DNA from: Siphonodentalium dalli
Taxonomy: Eukaryota; Mollusca; Scaphopoda; Gadilida; Siphonodentaliidae
Length of the DNA: 64,000 nt
Assembly (NCBI GenBank): GCA_032622095.1
Contig: CP136066.1
Span: forward strand, 133,579,917-133,643,916
Direction: 5' to 3'
A model generated the notes under the pieces. The model had not been told where the DNA came from. It saw nothing but the letters and a program-made list of their open reading frames with translations, and searched no databases. Below, in pieces: positions 12,901 through 22,403 of this stretch (position 1 is the stretch's first letter; the number at the start of each line of letters is the position of its first letter). Made by a program: the position numbers and the translations under genes.

Positions 12901-15900
12901 AAATTACAAAAAATCATCGGATCAAACTCAAATTCGAACTTGACCTGTATCTTGATATGACTGATCCACATAAAAACGGTATTTGCAATTAAAGGATCCA
13001 AACTTGAGATATCAACCGGAAACCGAAAAAGTGAGAAATTTTCTAAGTAAAACAAGTCGAATAAAAGGTCGGTAGACCTCATGTCCGCCTCTAAGCGTCG
13101 GCTTGATACGACCGTTGTTTGCGCATAAAATCCGTCTTTAGTGCTAGTAAACCTACATACCAAAGTCAAAAAGGGACATAACTCTGGTGAAAATTGGCGG
13201 GCGGAACCCGAATTTGAACTTGACCTGTGTTTTGCTGGGAGAAAGACACATACCAACTTTGGTTCAGATCAAATAATCCAAACTGGAGTTATCGGTCGGA
13301 AACCAAAAATGTTAACAGACTGTCAAATTCTAAGTCGAAAAAGGGGCATAACTCTGGTGAAAATTGGCGGACGGAACCAGAATTCGAACTTGACCTGTCT
13401 TTTCTGCTAGTAAACCCACATACCAAATTGAATTTAATTTGGTTCACTCTAACTAAAGTTATCATCCGGAAACCTCGGACGGACGCACGCACGGACGCAC
13501 AGGCTGATTACAATAATCCTCCGAACCCGAAAGTGCCATAACTCTAGCAAAAATGGGCAGAGCAAACCCATATTCGAACTTGAGCTGTATTTTGGTCTTA
13601 TCTGATAAACTCACCTATGAAATTTGCTTTTGATCTAATAACCGAAACTAAAGTTATCATCCGGAAATCATTTCCGGACGGCACACACGGACGGACACCG
13701 GCTATTTTAATAGTCCCCCGAAATTATTTTTTTCGGGGGACAAAAAAATCTTCTGCATGGGGGTTGACTGGGATACATATTTTTTTTCAAATGGGGTCAC
13801 AGGGTCAAATTTAGGCAGAGACATAACTTGTCCATCCATAGTAATTTTTAAAATGTCTTATCAGACCTATTCAGCTTATATTTGGTATAGAGAGACCTTG
13901 GGTGACTAGAATTCAGATTTGGTCAAATGGGGTCACCAGATCAAATAGGGGAGGAGGGGAGCCAGGGACATAACTTGTTCTTGTTATAGTATATCTTAAA
14001 ACACCTTCTCAAGAACCATAAGGCTAATTGTCCACCGACCCAACGGGTTCGGTGGACTATTATAATCAGCCTGTGCATCCGTGCTTGCGTGCGTCCGTCC
14101 GTCCGAGGTTTCAGGATGATAACTTTAGTTAGAGTGAACCAAATTAAATTCAATTTGGTATGTGGGTTTACTAGCAGAAAAGACAGGTCAAGTTCGAATT
14201 CTGGTTCCGTCCGCCAATTTTCACCAGAGTTATGCCCCTTTTTCGACTTAGAATTTGACCGTCTGTTAACATTTTTGGTTTCCGACCGATAACTCCAGTT
14301 TGGATTATTTGATCTGAACCAAAGTTGGTATGTGTATTTCCCAGCTAAAGATACAGGCCAAGTTCGAATATGAGTTCCGTCCAATTATTTTTACATGAGT
14401 TACGGCCCTTTTTCGACTTAGAATTTGACTGTCTGTTAACATTTTTGGTTTCCGACCGATAACTCCAGTTTGGATTATTTGATCTGAACCAAAGTTGGTA
14501 TGTGTCTTTCTCCCAGCAAAACACAGGTCAAGTTCGAATTCGGGTTCTGCCCGCCAATTTTCACCAGAGTTATGTCCCTTTTTAGCTCAACTTACTTTGT
14601 AAGTTTGAGCTATTGCCATGGTTTGGCGTCCGTGTGTGCGTGCATGCGTGTGTCCGTCAACAATTTCCTTTGGCGCGGGCTACAGGTCGTACCTTTGGTC
14701 TGATCTTTATGAAATTTGTCATGAATGTTGACATTGACATGTAGATGGGAACGCGTCATTTTGGGGTCATTCGGCCAAAAAACATGGCCGCTGGTTGCCA
14801 TCTTGGATTTCATAATTCAATCCATTGGCGCGGGCTACAGGTCGTACTGTTTGTCTGATCATCATGAAATTTATCATGGATGTTAATATTAACATGTAGA
14901 TGGGAACGAGTGAATTTGGGGTCGTTCGGCCAAAAAACATGGCCGCCAGCAACCATTTTGGATTTTACTCTTTGCATGACTAAATCCTTTGGCGCGGGCT
15001 ACAGGTCGTTGCGTTGGTCGGAAGTTCATGAAATTTGTCATGGATGTTAACAATGACATGTAGATGGGAACGAGTCGTTTGGGGTCGTTCGGCCGAAAAA
15101 CATGGCCGCCAGCAGCCATCTTGGATTTTACTCTTTGCATGACTAAATCCTTTGGCGCGGGGTACAGGTCGTACCTTTTGTCTGATCTTTATCATGAATG
15201 TTGACATTGACATGTAGATGGGAACGAGTCATTTTGGGGTTATTCGGCCAAAAAACATGGCCGCTGGTGGCCATCTTGGATTTCAAAATTCAATCCATTG
15301 GCGCGGGCTACATGTCGTACTGTTTGTCTGATCATCATGAAATTTGTCATGGATGTTAATATTGACATGTAGATGGGAACGAGTGATTTTGGGGTCGTTC
15401 CGCCAAAACACATGGCCGCCAGCAGCCATCTTGGATTTTACTCTTTGCATGACTAAATCCTTTGGCGCGGGCTACAGGTCGTGGCTTTGGTCAGATCTTC
15501 ATGAAATTTGTCATGGATGTTAACAATGACATGTTGATGGGAACGAGTCATTTTGGGGTCATTCGGCCAAAAAACATGGCTGCCAGCAGCCATCTTGGAT
15601 TTTACTCTTTGCATGACTAAATTCTTTGGCGCGGGCTACAGGTCGTAGCTTTGGTCAGATCTTCATGAAATTTGTCATGGATGTTAACAATGACATGTAG
15701 ATGGGAACGAGTCGTTTTGGGGTCATTTGGCCAAAAAACATTTTACTCTTTGCATGACTAAATCCTTTGGCACAGGTTAGACATTTCAATTAGCACCTTT
15801 CCTATTCCTCCATTGACTGTCAACCATTAAATTATTCCCCTACATAAGTTGAGCTACAGTGTGTTTGACACTTTCATTTACTTAGAATTTTTGCCAATTT

Positions 15901-18295
15901 GAGGTTTCCGGATGATAACTTTAGTAAATGTGTTCTGAATGAAATTAAATTTGGTTTGTAGGTTTACTAGCACTAAAGACAGGTTTTTCTGCGCAAACAA
16001 CGGTCGTATCAAGCCAACGCTTAGAGGTGGACATGAGGTCTACCGACCTATTATTCAGCTTATATTTGGTATGGAGGGTGTTTGGGTGACTGGGATTCAG
16101 ATTTGTTCAAATGGGGTCACCAGCTCGAATTGGGGTCAGACCAGGCACATAGCTCTTGCCCATAGTAATTCTTAAAACATCTTCTCCTCAAGAGCCTGGG
16201 GTCTATTTAGCTTATATTATTGTCCCCCGAAAAAAAAAATTCAGGGGACTACAGTTTTATTAAAATAGCCGGTGTCCGTCCGTGCATCCGGAAATGGTTT
16301 CCGGATGATAACTTTAGTTTCGGTTATTAGATCAAAAGCAAATTTCATAAACTTTATCAGACCAAAATACAGGTCAAGTTCGAATATGGGTTTGCTCCGC
16401 CCATTTTTGCGAGAGTTATGGTCCTTTTTTTACTTAGAATCTTGTAATTTTCTGGTTTCCGGATGATAACGTCAGTTTGTGTGATCATATCTGAACCAAA
16501 TATGTTATGTGAGTTTATCAGGTCAAGTTCGAATATGGGTATGCTCCGCCCATTTTTGCGAGAGTTGTGGCCCTTTTTCGACTTGTTTTACTTAGAAAAT
16601 TTCTCACATTTTCGGTTTCTGGATGATATCTCAAGTTTGGATCCTTTAATTGCAAATATCGTTTTTATGTGGATCAGTCATATCAAGATACAAGTTGAGT
16701 TCTAATTTGAGTTTGATCCGATGATTTTTCCTAGAGTTATGGACTTTTTTCGACTTAAAAAATTCAATTTTTCTTCTGTTTCCTGATGATAACTCAAGTT
16801 TGGACTGTTCAATTGAAAATTCCATTTTTTTGTGAGTCATTGATATCAAAATACAGGTCAAGTTCGAATTTGAGTTTGATCCGATGATTTTCGACTAAGA
16901 AAATTAAATTTTTCTTGTAATTTTCTTCATTTTGTGCCAGTTTGAGGTTATATTTTGACATTAAGAGTTTTTTTTTAGATTTTGTTATTTGTATGCATGT
17001 CAGTAATGAGACAATGCACAAGTGTCTTATCCATATAGTATACTTCTACAAAGACTCCGCTCCAAATGAAGCCACCGGTTCAGGGGGCACTGTGGCCGAG
17101 CGGCCTTTTATTATATATAGTATGGAGGGTCCTTGGGTGACTGGGTTACAGATTTGTTAAAATAGGTTTGACCAGTCTAGAAATAGCATTTTTAAGTGAC
17201 TTTGACAAGTACTAACTGTTATGGTCAGAGACCCAGTCTTTACAGTCAGGTGAGCATCTCAACAATCATTACGTCTTCTTACAAATACTTATGCCAAAGT
17301 TTGTAAAATAATGTAATTTCATGAACATTTAAATGCATCCACTCAGTCAGCTCAATAAATGTTTCCTATCTGAACATAAATTGTTTGCGAAACAACACTT
17401 ATTATTTGTGGCCGAAGTTTACAAATTAAATTTTCTATTTCAGTTGCTGCATTCTCGACCTGAGTCTAGTGCAATCATACATCCTACTCTTCTACGAGCG
17501 TCAGTTGTGTTCTCCGATACCATTCCATATTCATATCTAAGTGAAGAATTCATCAAAACTAGTCATGTCATCAATCACCATGTCTTCGGACAGACCAGTA
17601 TGGCCAAGTGTTGCATTGCTGTTGGACAGTTCGAGATCACAGAAAGTCTCAGTAGTTATTTATCACTTCTGCGTGATCAAATGCGACATAATCAAGATGG
17701 CTACCATAAAAGTGTCATGTTCATCATTCTACAATTGCTCAGTGCTATATCACACTGTCTGGACCAAAGCTTTACATTGACTGAAGCAGATTTCCGTGAT
17801 ATGTTTGTTCTTTCACACAAGGATTTACAGGGCAAAATTGTTGCATTCCTTCCACATCAAATTACTCATGACGTTCCACAAGGAGAAGTGATATGTCAAT
17901 TTCTGGAAAATTTCCTGAATGAGATGATTTTCATGTTCCTTTGTGATACCGATGAAAAGACTTTATTTATAAAGGCATTCTACAAAGTGAGGACTTTGCT
18001 TCAGTCTCGGAGAGTGGAGTCTCTCGCTGAAGTGCGCAGTTTCATTGAATTTACACTGTGGGGACCTACAATGAATGAAATACAACCTCCTGCTGGACAG
18101 GACTTTGATTTGGAGCAGGGACTCATGGCGTGGCTCGAATTGGATAAATCAATGACTATCAGCAAATATGCTAAACTGTTTCTACAAACATCTAATTACA
18201 AGACGTTCTCTGTGGATGAGTTCTATAAACTCAAATTCCTGCTTAAAGCCAATACTCTTGCACTTGCAGAAAACATGCAATGGAGTATGCAGTGA
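763..18295 (+). CDS. PEAK1-like: PEAK1/PRAG1-family pseudokinase scaffold gene, 5'-incomplete, four exons visible
   Basis: Four exons with GT-AG borders join as 763-995, 4992-5079, 7172-8061 and 17444-18295. Phases match at every junction (0, 1, 0), giving 686 residues and a TGA stop; the N-terminus lies upstream of the window. PEAK-family proteins (PEAK1, PRAG1, PEAK3) are catalytically dead scaffolds that dimerise through helices flanking the kinase fold and recruit Src-family, CSK, Shc and Crk signalling proteins at the cytoskeleton. Seen here in order: a PPPPP stretch (residues 47-51), candidate phosphotyrosine sites (YEPV 131, YEEI 224), an Arg/Pro-rich stretch (288-301), a pre-kinase helix (about 329-360), a degenerate kinase fold (about 368-605), then LWGP (608-611), WLELDK (633-638) and a C-terminal helix. 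Introns are about 4.0, 2.1 and 9.4 kb and repeat-filled. Family placement is firm; which paralogue it is remains open, because early metazoan members predate the vertebrate split. Confidence 0.85.
1001..2909. other. Intron 1, first part: mostly unique AT-rich sequence
   Basis: No coding exon fits the phases of exons A and B. A patch at 2,700-2,800 has clustered TCGAA/TTCGA motifs (simple-sequence-like). Nothing else is recognised. Confidence 0.5.
2915..3920. repeat. Family B element: ccccctt hairpin followed by 'agttatggccctt' modules
   Basis: Starts with a self-complementary tacccccttttttttt/aaaaaggggggta hairpin at about 2,918-2,948, then gtccgtctg-rich sequence. Repeated modules of the type 'ccagagttatggccctt' and 'aatgaaattttgtatggatgttcac' run to about 3,920. 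This is a dispersed invertebrate-type repeat, with no transposase. Confidence 0.65.
3921..4991. other. Intron 1, last part: no gene recognised
   Basis: AT-rich. A 16-bp T run sits near 4,241-4,256. The open frames on the - strand (4,547-4,926) have no supporting features. Confidence 0.45.
4992..5079 (+). CDS. PEAK/PRAG1-like exon B: short linker exon
   Basis: An 88-bp exon between a polypyrimidine-type acceptor ('tttttttcattacag', AG at 4990-4991) and a gtaata donor at 5080. Read in phase 0 from exon A it gives 29 residues beginning CVMSMTSNKV and ending ITLGEDSAFTS. One left-over G then joins AG of exon C to make Glu. It is too short to be found as an open frame on its own; the evidence is splice-site quality plus exact phase fit on both sides. 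No domain is recognised. The NRRNTITL stretch looks like a basophilic Ser/Thr phosphorylation site, which is inference. Confidence 0.7.
5809..6702 (+). repeat. Family A element, diverged full-length copy in intron 2
   Basis: Begins tagctcaactt (5809-5819) and ends aagttgagcta (6670-6680) plus the agtgtcattgacact hairpin, so both ends are present. The interior has diverged cassettes ('ccatcttggatttcaaatttgaatcc' split by mutations, 'cacaccctacagg'). A second small inverted-repeat element (6,429-6,602) lies inside it. Confidence 0.75.
6429..6602. repeat. Short inverted-repeat insert with aataatagtg modules
   Basis: ctcaggtgcc at 6429-6438 is mirrored by ggcacctgag at 6592-6601. The interior has repeated 'aataatagtgatgg' and 'aataatcgtg' words in both arms. 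It is nested in the family A copy of intron 2. Confidence 0.55.
7172..8061 (+). CDS. PEAK/PRAG1-like exon C: tyrosine-motif tail, dimerisation helix and start of the pseudokinase
   Basis: An 890-bp exon from a 'tttatttacag' acceptor to a gtaagt donor at 8062, encoding residues 107-403. The first 200 residues are disordered, acidic and Ser/Pro-rich, with tyrosines in SH2-ligand-like settings: NVYEPV (131), GYLEPI (167), PVYEEI (224, the classic Src-family SH2 consensus) and DPYVAMN (311). An LPRPRP...RRRPRRH patch (288-302) could bind SH3 domains. From MKRLLSRL (328) an amphipathic helix leads into KWQEFDIYG (369-377), which aligns with the PEAK1 helix followed by W-S-D-F before its kinase fold. 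CIVYSGKY (386-393) fits the first N-lobe strands. The exon ends in what should be the beta-3 strand, where an active kinase carries its lysine. Confidence 0.85.
9101..10137. mobile_element. hAT-like non-autonomous element, exact 8-bp target duplication
   Basis: The ends are TAGTGTTGAAACGATTA (9101-9117) and the reverse complement of TAGGGTTGAAACGATTA (10121-10137), one mismatch in 17. The 8 bp GCAACACC flank both sides (9093-9100 and 10138-10145). The TIR start TAGGG and 8-bp duplication fit the hAT superfamily. The 1,037-bp interior has no transposase. The 152-aa open frame at 9,665-10,123 crosses a tandem duplication and looks accidental. Confidence 0.85.
9627..9826. repeat. Perfect 100-bp tandem duplication inside the hAT-like element
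   Basis: The 100 bp at 9627-9726, starting catccagcgtcgcatcataa, repeat without visible mismatch at 9727-9826. The absence of divergence points to a recent event (or an assembly artefact), unlike the older sequence around it. Confidence 0.9.
10800..12730. other. Intron 3 middle: no supported gene
   Basis: AT-rich, with ttggccaaatt-type words at 11,118-11,185. Open frames at 11,444-11,626 (hydrophobic N-terminus) and 11,782-12,108 were examined. The second follows a fair acceptor (ttatcttacag), but no phase-compatible donor joins them and no family is recognised. Confidence 0.4.
13156..14590. repeat. Inverted pair of 'ataactctggtgaaaattgg' repeat arms
   Basis: 13,156-13,513 and 14,067-14,590 are reverse complements over long stretches, sharing 'acataccaactttggttcag' and 'gttatcatccggaaacc'-type phrases; the right arm has one extra unit. 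Matching peptides on opposite strands (for example CGFTSRKDRSSSNSGS) show that the open frames here are repeat-derived. Confidence 0.8.
14583..15878 (+). mobile_element. Family A element, full length, seven internal cassettes
   Basis: The left end tagctcaactt (14583-14593) is itself the start of a hairpin closing with aagtttgagct. The right end is aagttgagcta (15846-15856), followed by a short hairpin. Cassettes begin 'ggcgcggg' at 14672, 14827, 14991, 15154, 15300, 15464 and 15628, spaced 155, 164, 163, 146, 164 and 164 bp. Each carries a 'gatgggaacgagtcattttg' and a 'catggccgccagcagccatc'-type block. No protein function is inferred. Confidence 0.85.
17111..17443. other. End of intron 3
   Basis: Contains a fragment of the 'tatggagggtccttgggtgactgg' dispersed repeat (17,120-17,165), also present near 13.87, 16.07 and 54.3 kb, then unique AT-rich sequence up to the exon D acceptor. 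Confidence 0.5.
17444..18295 (+). CDS. PEAK/PRAG1-like exon D: degenerate kinase domain and C-terminal helical segment, with stop codon
   Basis: The terminal coding exon (283 residues plus TGA) starts after a 'ttttctatttcag' acceptor in phase 0. Residues 466-527 follow the PEAK1 layout: a hinge-like segment ending ITESLSSYLSLL, a long alpha-E helix (SVMFIILQLLSAISHCL), then LTEADFRDMFVLS where PEAK1 has VTHCDLRLENLLL. The catalytic-loop Asp aligns (519) but the His is Glu and the Asn is Phe. The activation-loop DFG is unrecognisable, and the beta-3 lysine position reads CQLLLLH across the exon C/D junction. The end restores strong family identity: FIEFTLWGP (603-611), LMAWLELDKSMTISKYAKLFLQ (630-651), then FYKLKFLLKA. 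The C-lobe is shorter than in PEAK1. The upstream in-frame ATG at 17,333 is intron read-through, not a start. Confidence 0.88.
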   Translation: MLHSRPESSAIIHPTLLRASVVFSDTIPYSYLSEEFIKTSHVINHHVFGQTSMAKCCIAVGQFEITESLSSYLSLLRDQMRHNQDGYHKSVMFIILQLLSAISHCLDQSFTLTEADFRDMFVLSHKDLQGKIVAFLPHQITHDVPQGEVICQFLENFLNEMIFMFLCDTDEKTLFIKAFYKVRTLLQSRRVESLAEVRSFIEFTLWGPTMNEIQPPAGQDFDLEQGLMAWLELDKSMTISKYAKLFLQTSNYKTFSVDEFYKLKFLLKANTLALAENMQWSMQ

Positions 18296-18385
18296 TTCTT
18301 TTTTCCCATGATAGCATTTAGTCATAAATATTATGTCATTGAAGGATTAAATTTGCAGAAAAGTTTGACTGTATTTCACAATAAA
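18296..18385 (+). terminator. 3' UTR start with candidate poly(A) signals
   Basis: ATTAAA at 18346-18351 and AATAAA at 18380-18385 follow the stop codon of the PEAK-like gene at 50-85 bp. No coding signal follows until well beyond 19 kb. The sequence stays unique and AT-rich to about 19.3 kb, so a longer 3' UTR using a later signal is possible. Confidence 0.5.
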
Positions 18386-19380
18386 TTTCAAAAGCATGTG
18401 CAAAAACAGCAATTCATTCTTGGTATTAAAGATGTTACAATCAAAGAATGGTAAATATTTGGTGATTGGATATTCCAGATAATTAGTTTGGGTTTCACAT
18501 ATGTTATCTGATGGTGATGAGATACCAGTAGCAAAGTGCAGGGTTTCATTATTTCCTTTGCCCCATCTAACATATTCGTTTTAAGCTAATTTATCAAACA
18601 TAATGCCTAAAGCATGTTGAAGAAGTCAGCTATATATTATCTGACCTTTTAGTACCATCTTTGATATGGGACAAGAACAGGTGCCTGTGTACTTCTAACC
18701 ATGTTGTGTTATCAAACAGACCTGGTGTTGTTCTGCTATATATATGCTGCTAACATTGAGCTGCCCTGTTATGCACATGCTTTTCAGATGAATGTATATA
18801 CAAAACTCATGTAACTAGACAACAAACGTCTAAAAATTCACTTTGAACCATTCAGGTGCAACTAGCCAATTCCATGGTACTTTCCAAGTGTGAAGATGTT
18901 GAGTCGTCAGTGGCCATAGCTGTCTGTACCAGTGTGCCAAAGATTATTTTCCTTATACTATTACAATGTTTTTGAAAGTGATACTGATTAATTTATGAAA
19001 GAGACTTACAAATTGCATTTGTTATTTATTTTCAATTGTGTTTTATGTGATACATTTTTATTAAGAATGCATTAATTTGTATTATATATGTGTCTGTAAT
19101 AAGTATACAACTAACATGGGCTTTGTTCTGTGTTTGTTAATTTGATCTGTCTGTTGAGTAGTTTTATATGCTAGCATTTGAGAGCCTATGCTTCAGCATG
19201 AACACATTTAAATATATTTTACTCAATCGGATTACATAATTAAAAAAAAATATATCTTGCCATCAATTATCGTTATTTCATTTGTGATATATGCACAGTG
19301 AATGCTGAAGAGAATTTTAATACTGATGAGCAGAATAGCTTTCCATTAAACATTTCCTTATCGTTGTCACAAAACTTCAT
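18386..19380. other. Unique AT-rich sequence downstream of the PEAK-like gene
   Basis: No repeat family and no coding potential was recognised; it may include a longer 3' UTR. Confidence 0.4.
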
Positions 19381-19655
19381 ATGATTCCTTGGGGTGACCT
19401 GTAGATGGGAGCTATCCAATTTTTCCGAAAATTCATTAAAAAACATGGCCACCAGCAGCCATCTTGAATTTCACATGTCAATTTATTGGCGCACCTTGCA
19501 GCCCACATTTATTGGTGAAATGAATATAATTTCATCTTCACATTACAAGCACTTTACTGAAACTCTTTTACTTTCCTTCTGTATTATTCTACTAAAAAAA
19601 TGAACTCTTCCCCAAGTTGATCTACAGTGTCATAATAGTCATTGACACTTTAATT
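19381..19655 (+). repeat. Family A fragment, right end
   Basis: One diverged cassette ('aaaaacatggccaccagcag', 'ccatcttgaatttcac') followed by aagttgatcta and a widened agtgtc...gacact hairpin at 19,626-19,652. Confidence 0.7.
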
Positions 19656-19929
19656 GTATATTTTGTCTGTGTACATTCATGTAATCAACTTTACATCACC
19701 GTTTTTTTGCGATGATGTATAGTATTCGACTAATTATGTACAATATACTCAACATAGTCCTAGAATTATCCCATTATATCAGTCTGTAAACTTAATTTCA
19801 GCCTTTATTTTTTGTGCACATTATGACTTGATCATTTTCACTATTTAGGTTCACATTTACATGTAGTCGTGACCATACGTGCATTAGCCTCTGGCTCTTC
19901 ACATAATTCTGCTGTTGGCGGCCATCGTG

Positions 19930-21380
19930 TTTTCCAGCATTTTTATGTGTACCCATACCATGTATGGCCGGCCTACACATAATTCCAATGTCCAGATCAT
20001 CCATCCGTCATTTATCCATCCTTCGATTGGGGCGTCCATCTCTCCATAGACATATGCTATGTGTCGCAATAACTCAAGTATTTTTTGTCCGATCGTGTTC
20101 ATGTTTTATGTGCATGTTTATGATGACACACCCCTGACCTGTATTGTTTTTGGTATTGATCGGTTTGGAAATTATTAACACAGTTGGTATTTAATTGTTT
20201 ATCATACACCACACTGTTATCCCCATTCTTATTCTCTTTGAACTTAAAATGGTATTTCGACGCACACACCTTGTAATTATCAGCGAATTGTGCAGCCATA
20301 GAAAACACTCCAGCCAATTCACAACTTTTTAGAAACAAATTTAATGCGCTGGATAAAACATAGTCCCTCAATTATCATCGCTCTTACTGGTAAAAATGCT
20401 GATAAAATGAAAAATTGACACATCAAATAGAAACAAATATGCACAATAATTAGTTACAGCTTGTAACTGATATCTTTTTGAGATTTTTATTGCTTACAAA
20501 TTATTTTTTCATCAGCGACCTGACCCAGATCGGCTGGTATTGAATTGACCACTAACTTGAAAAATGGAAAATTTACTCATTGTAACAATGATCTTTAGGG
20601 GATAATGGTGTGTTCGGAAAGGTACATGACGAATATACTGGCTGTCAAATTTTCTTTGTTTTGTTTATATAGAAACCAGGTAACGGAAGGAAGATGCTGT
20701 CAAAATTGACGCATAAGTATATTGAATGCTGGCACTGATCGGGACTACTTATATTTGCGACAGTTTATCGATAATTGACGCCTCCCCCCACCCCAACAAA
20801 TCTTTGTTGTTTCAAGTGGTATATTGGCAGCTAGTGCATTAGAAGAACCCATCACACCCACACCGCAGATACAAGCCATTATTAAATTAAAATAATGTTT
20901 TAATTCCCAAGTGCATGTGCTATAATGTCTGTAAATGAATAAGCTTCCAACCTGGTGTTTAGACAATGGATGGATCATATTAGTAGCAGTATATTTTTAC
21001 CTTTTTTGTAAACACAGGGTATTCTAAAATGTATGGCATTGACTTATTGCATGGTATCAGTCATATGCTTTTAATGAACTATTTTGTGTTGATCAGTCAA
21101 TTTAATAGCTTGGGGAATATTATCCCCTTCCAGTGACCATAAACATATCTGATTTGATAAGTCAAATATTGTGTTTATATTTCATGGCAGAGTTTATGTC
21201 ACACCCCATCAAAGTATTAACTCCGTACACACATATTAACCCCGTCCAGTAGTCACATTCTATCCAATGTGACAAGAAATATTTTTCACCCTATCACTCT
21301 CATAATTCGCACCCAGACTAATGACAAACTCTTCACCTGTATAGATCTTGGTTTTGATTTATCAGTTTTAACCCTACCTG
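19930..21380. repeat. Degenerate repeat family C, first block
   Basis: Starts with a hairpin-like 'tgtgtacccataccatgtat...tacaca' segment, then 'ccatccgtc' modules and diverged units with the words 'gatgacacacccctgacctg' and 'ttggtattgatcggttt'. The same order recurs at 26.79-28.6 kb. Confidence 0.6.
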
Positions 21381-22033
21381 TAACCATAACATGAACATGC
21401 TATCCAAAGTTGTACTTTATCTGATCAGTCTCATATTTATACATATACAAGTAAATGATGGAAACACCATAAAATATCTTTCCAATCATCTCCATATTAT
21501 GACTACAGGCATATATTCAGTCAAGAACGAGTTGGTATGGGTTAAACATCATAATCGGCCTCTCATTTCCTATGTCAGCATGTATTCTTCATATATCCAG
21601 TATTAATCTTTAAATTTTGACAATGTTTACTTTGACATGTATGGTAGGTGGGGAATAGATTGGAGTGTCTAGACTCTCAACCCATAGCCTTGGCTAAACA
21701 TATTTTCTTTGAGATCCAAATTTCAATTTCTTTGAAATCTGGACGTAAAATGTCTCGCTGTGCGGTATACCTCCTTACTGAGTACAGACCTACTTCAGCA
21801 AAAAAGCAGTCATCCATTATTCATAACAGGAACCCAGATGGATTGGTGCTTCAGATTTAATGTATCTCAATGTTTGAAATAGTGTATGATGTTCCAGGAT
21901 TTTGAATGATAATAGCCTTTCAACAGAGTCAGTTTTAGGGTTTTTGTCATATTCCCATGATATTTTTCCACTGGAAAATGGTCAAAATGTCAATGGACCA
22001 ACACACGACATCATTCAGCAGTGAAGAAGTTAA
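21381..22033. other. No feature recognised
   Basis: AT-rich, with only short open frames and no family match. One at 21,391 has a hydrophobic start but no other support. Confidence 0.4.
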
Positions 22034-22399
22034 CCCACAGGAGCTTGGAATTTGGTCAAAACCCCTCTTTTATTGGCAGAACCACCACCCGGGACCATAG
22101 GTGAACGGGTGATGGAGAATACGCAGATTTGTCTTCGTTGGTGAATTTACAATACATTACCGAAATAAAGTGAGGTTTTCGAAGAACTGGAAAAATATAC
22201 CTATGGAATGTTGTAGATTGGCATCTAAGGTGTAAGAGGTACCAAAAGTTTTTAGTGAAAATATATTTTTTGTAGGAATACAGTTGAGTTCAAAATGGGT
22301 GGCAACAAATTCGTGTTTCGTTCCTTCCGTGACCTATGGTCCCGGGTGGTGGTTCTGCCAATAAAAGAGGGGTTTTGACCAAATTCCAAGCTCCTGTGG
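22034..22399. mobile_element. piggyBac-like MITE with TTAA target duplication
   Basis: Inverted ends of about 70 bp start CCCACAGGAGCTTGG on the left and CCACAGGAGCTTGG on the right (reverse complement). They are flanked by TTAA at 22030-22033 and 22400-22403. At 366 bp it has no reading frame. TTAA duplication with C-rich ends is the piggyBac pattern. Confidence 0.85.
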
Positions 22400-22403
22400 T
22401 TAA

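Larger units (their letters stand above)
12731..17110. mobile_element. 4.4-kb composite bounded by inverted arms ending in GGCCGCTCGGCC
   Basis: The left end (aaaggccgctcggccacagtg, 12731-12751, 21 bp with its mirror at the right) matches the reverse complement of the right end finishing at 17110. Homology continues inward for about 190 bp (left 12,755-12,920; right 16,918-17,075), with a 17-bp insertion in the right arm. Further inward, segments 13,070-13,150 and 13,530-13,740 pair with 15,930-16,050 and 16,206-16,430. The inside contains a second inverted pair (13.15-13.51 / 14.07-14.59 kb) and a family A element, so this is a mosaic. No transposase is seen. Confidence 0.65.

Noticed and set aside
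13141-14384. Several open frames of 60-147 codons on both strands
   Set aside because: The same peptides occur on opposite strands of an inverted dispersed repeat; they are repeat translations.
14610-15213. Open frames with VKSKMAA-GHVF peptides
   Set aside because: Reverse-strand translation of the family A cassette; each cassette gives the same peptide and many carry stops.
17333-17443. ATG at 17,333 as start of the last coding exon
   Set aside because: The in-frame stretch before 17,444 is intron read-through ending in a good ttttctatttcag acceptor; homology begins after it.
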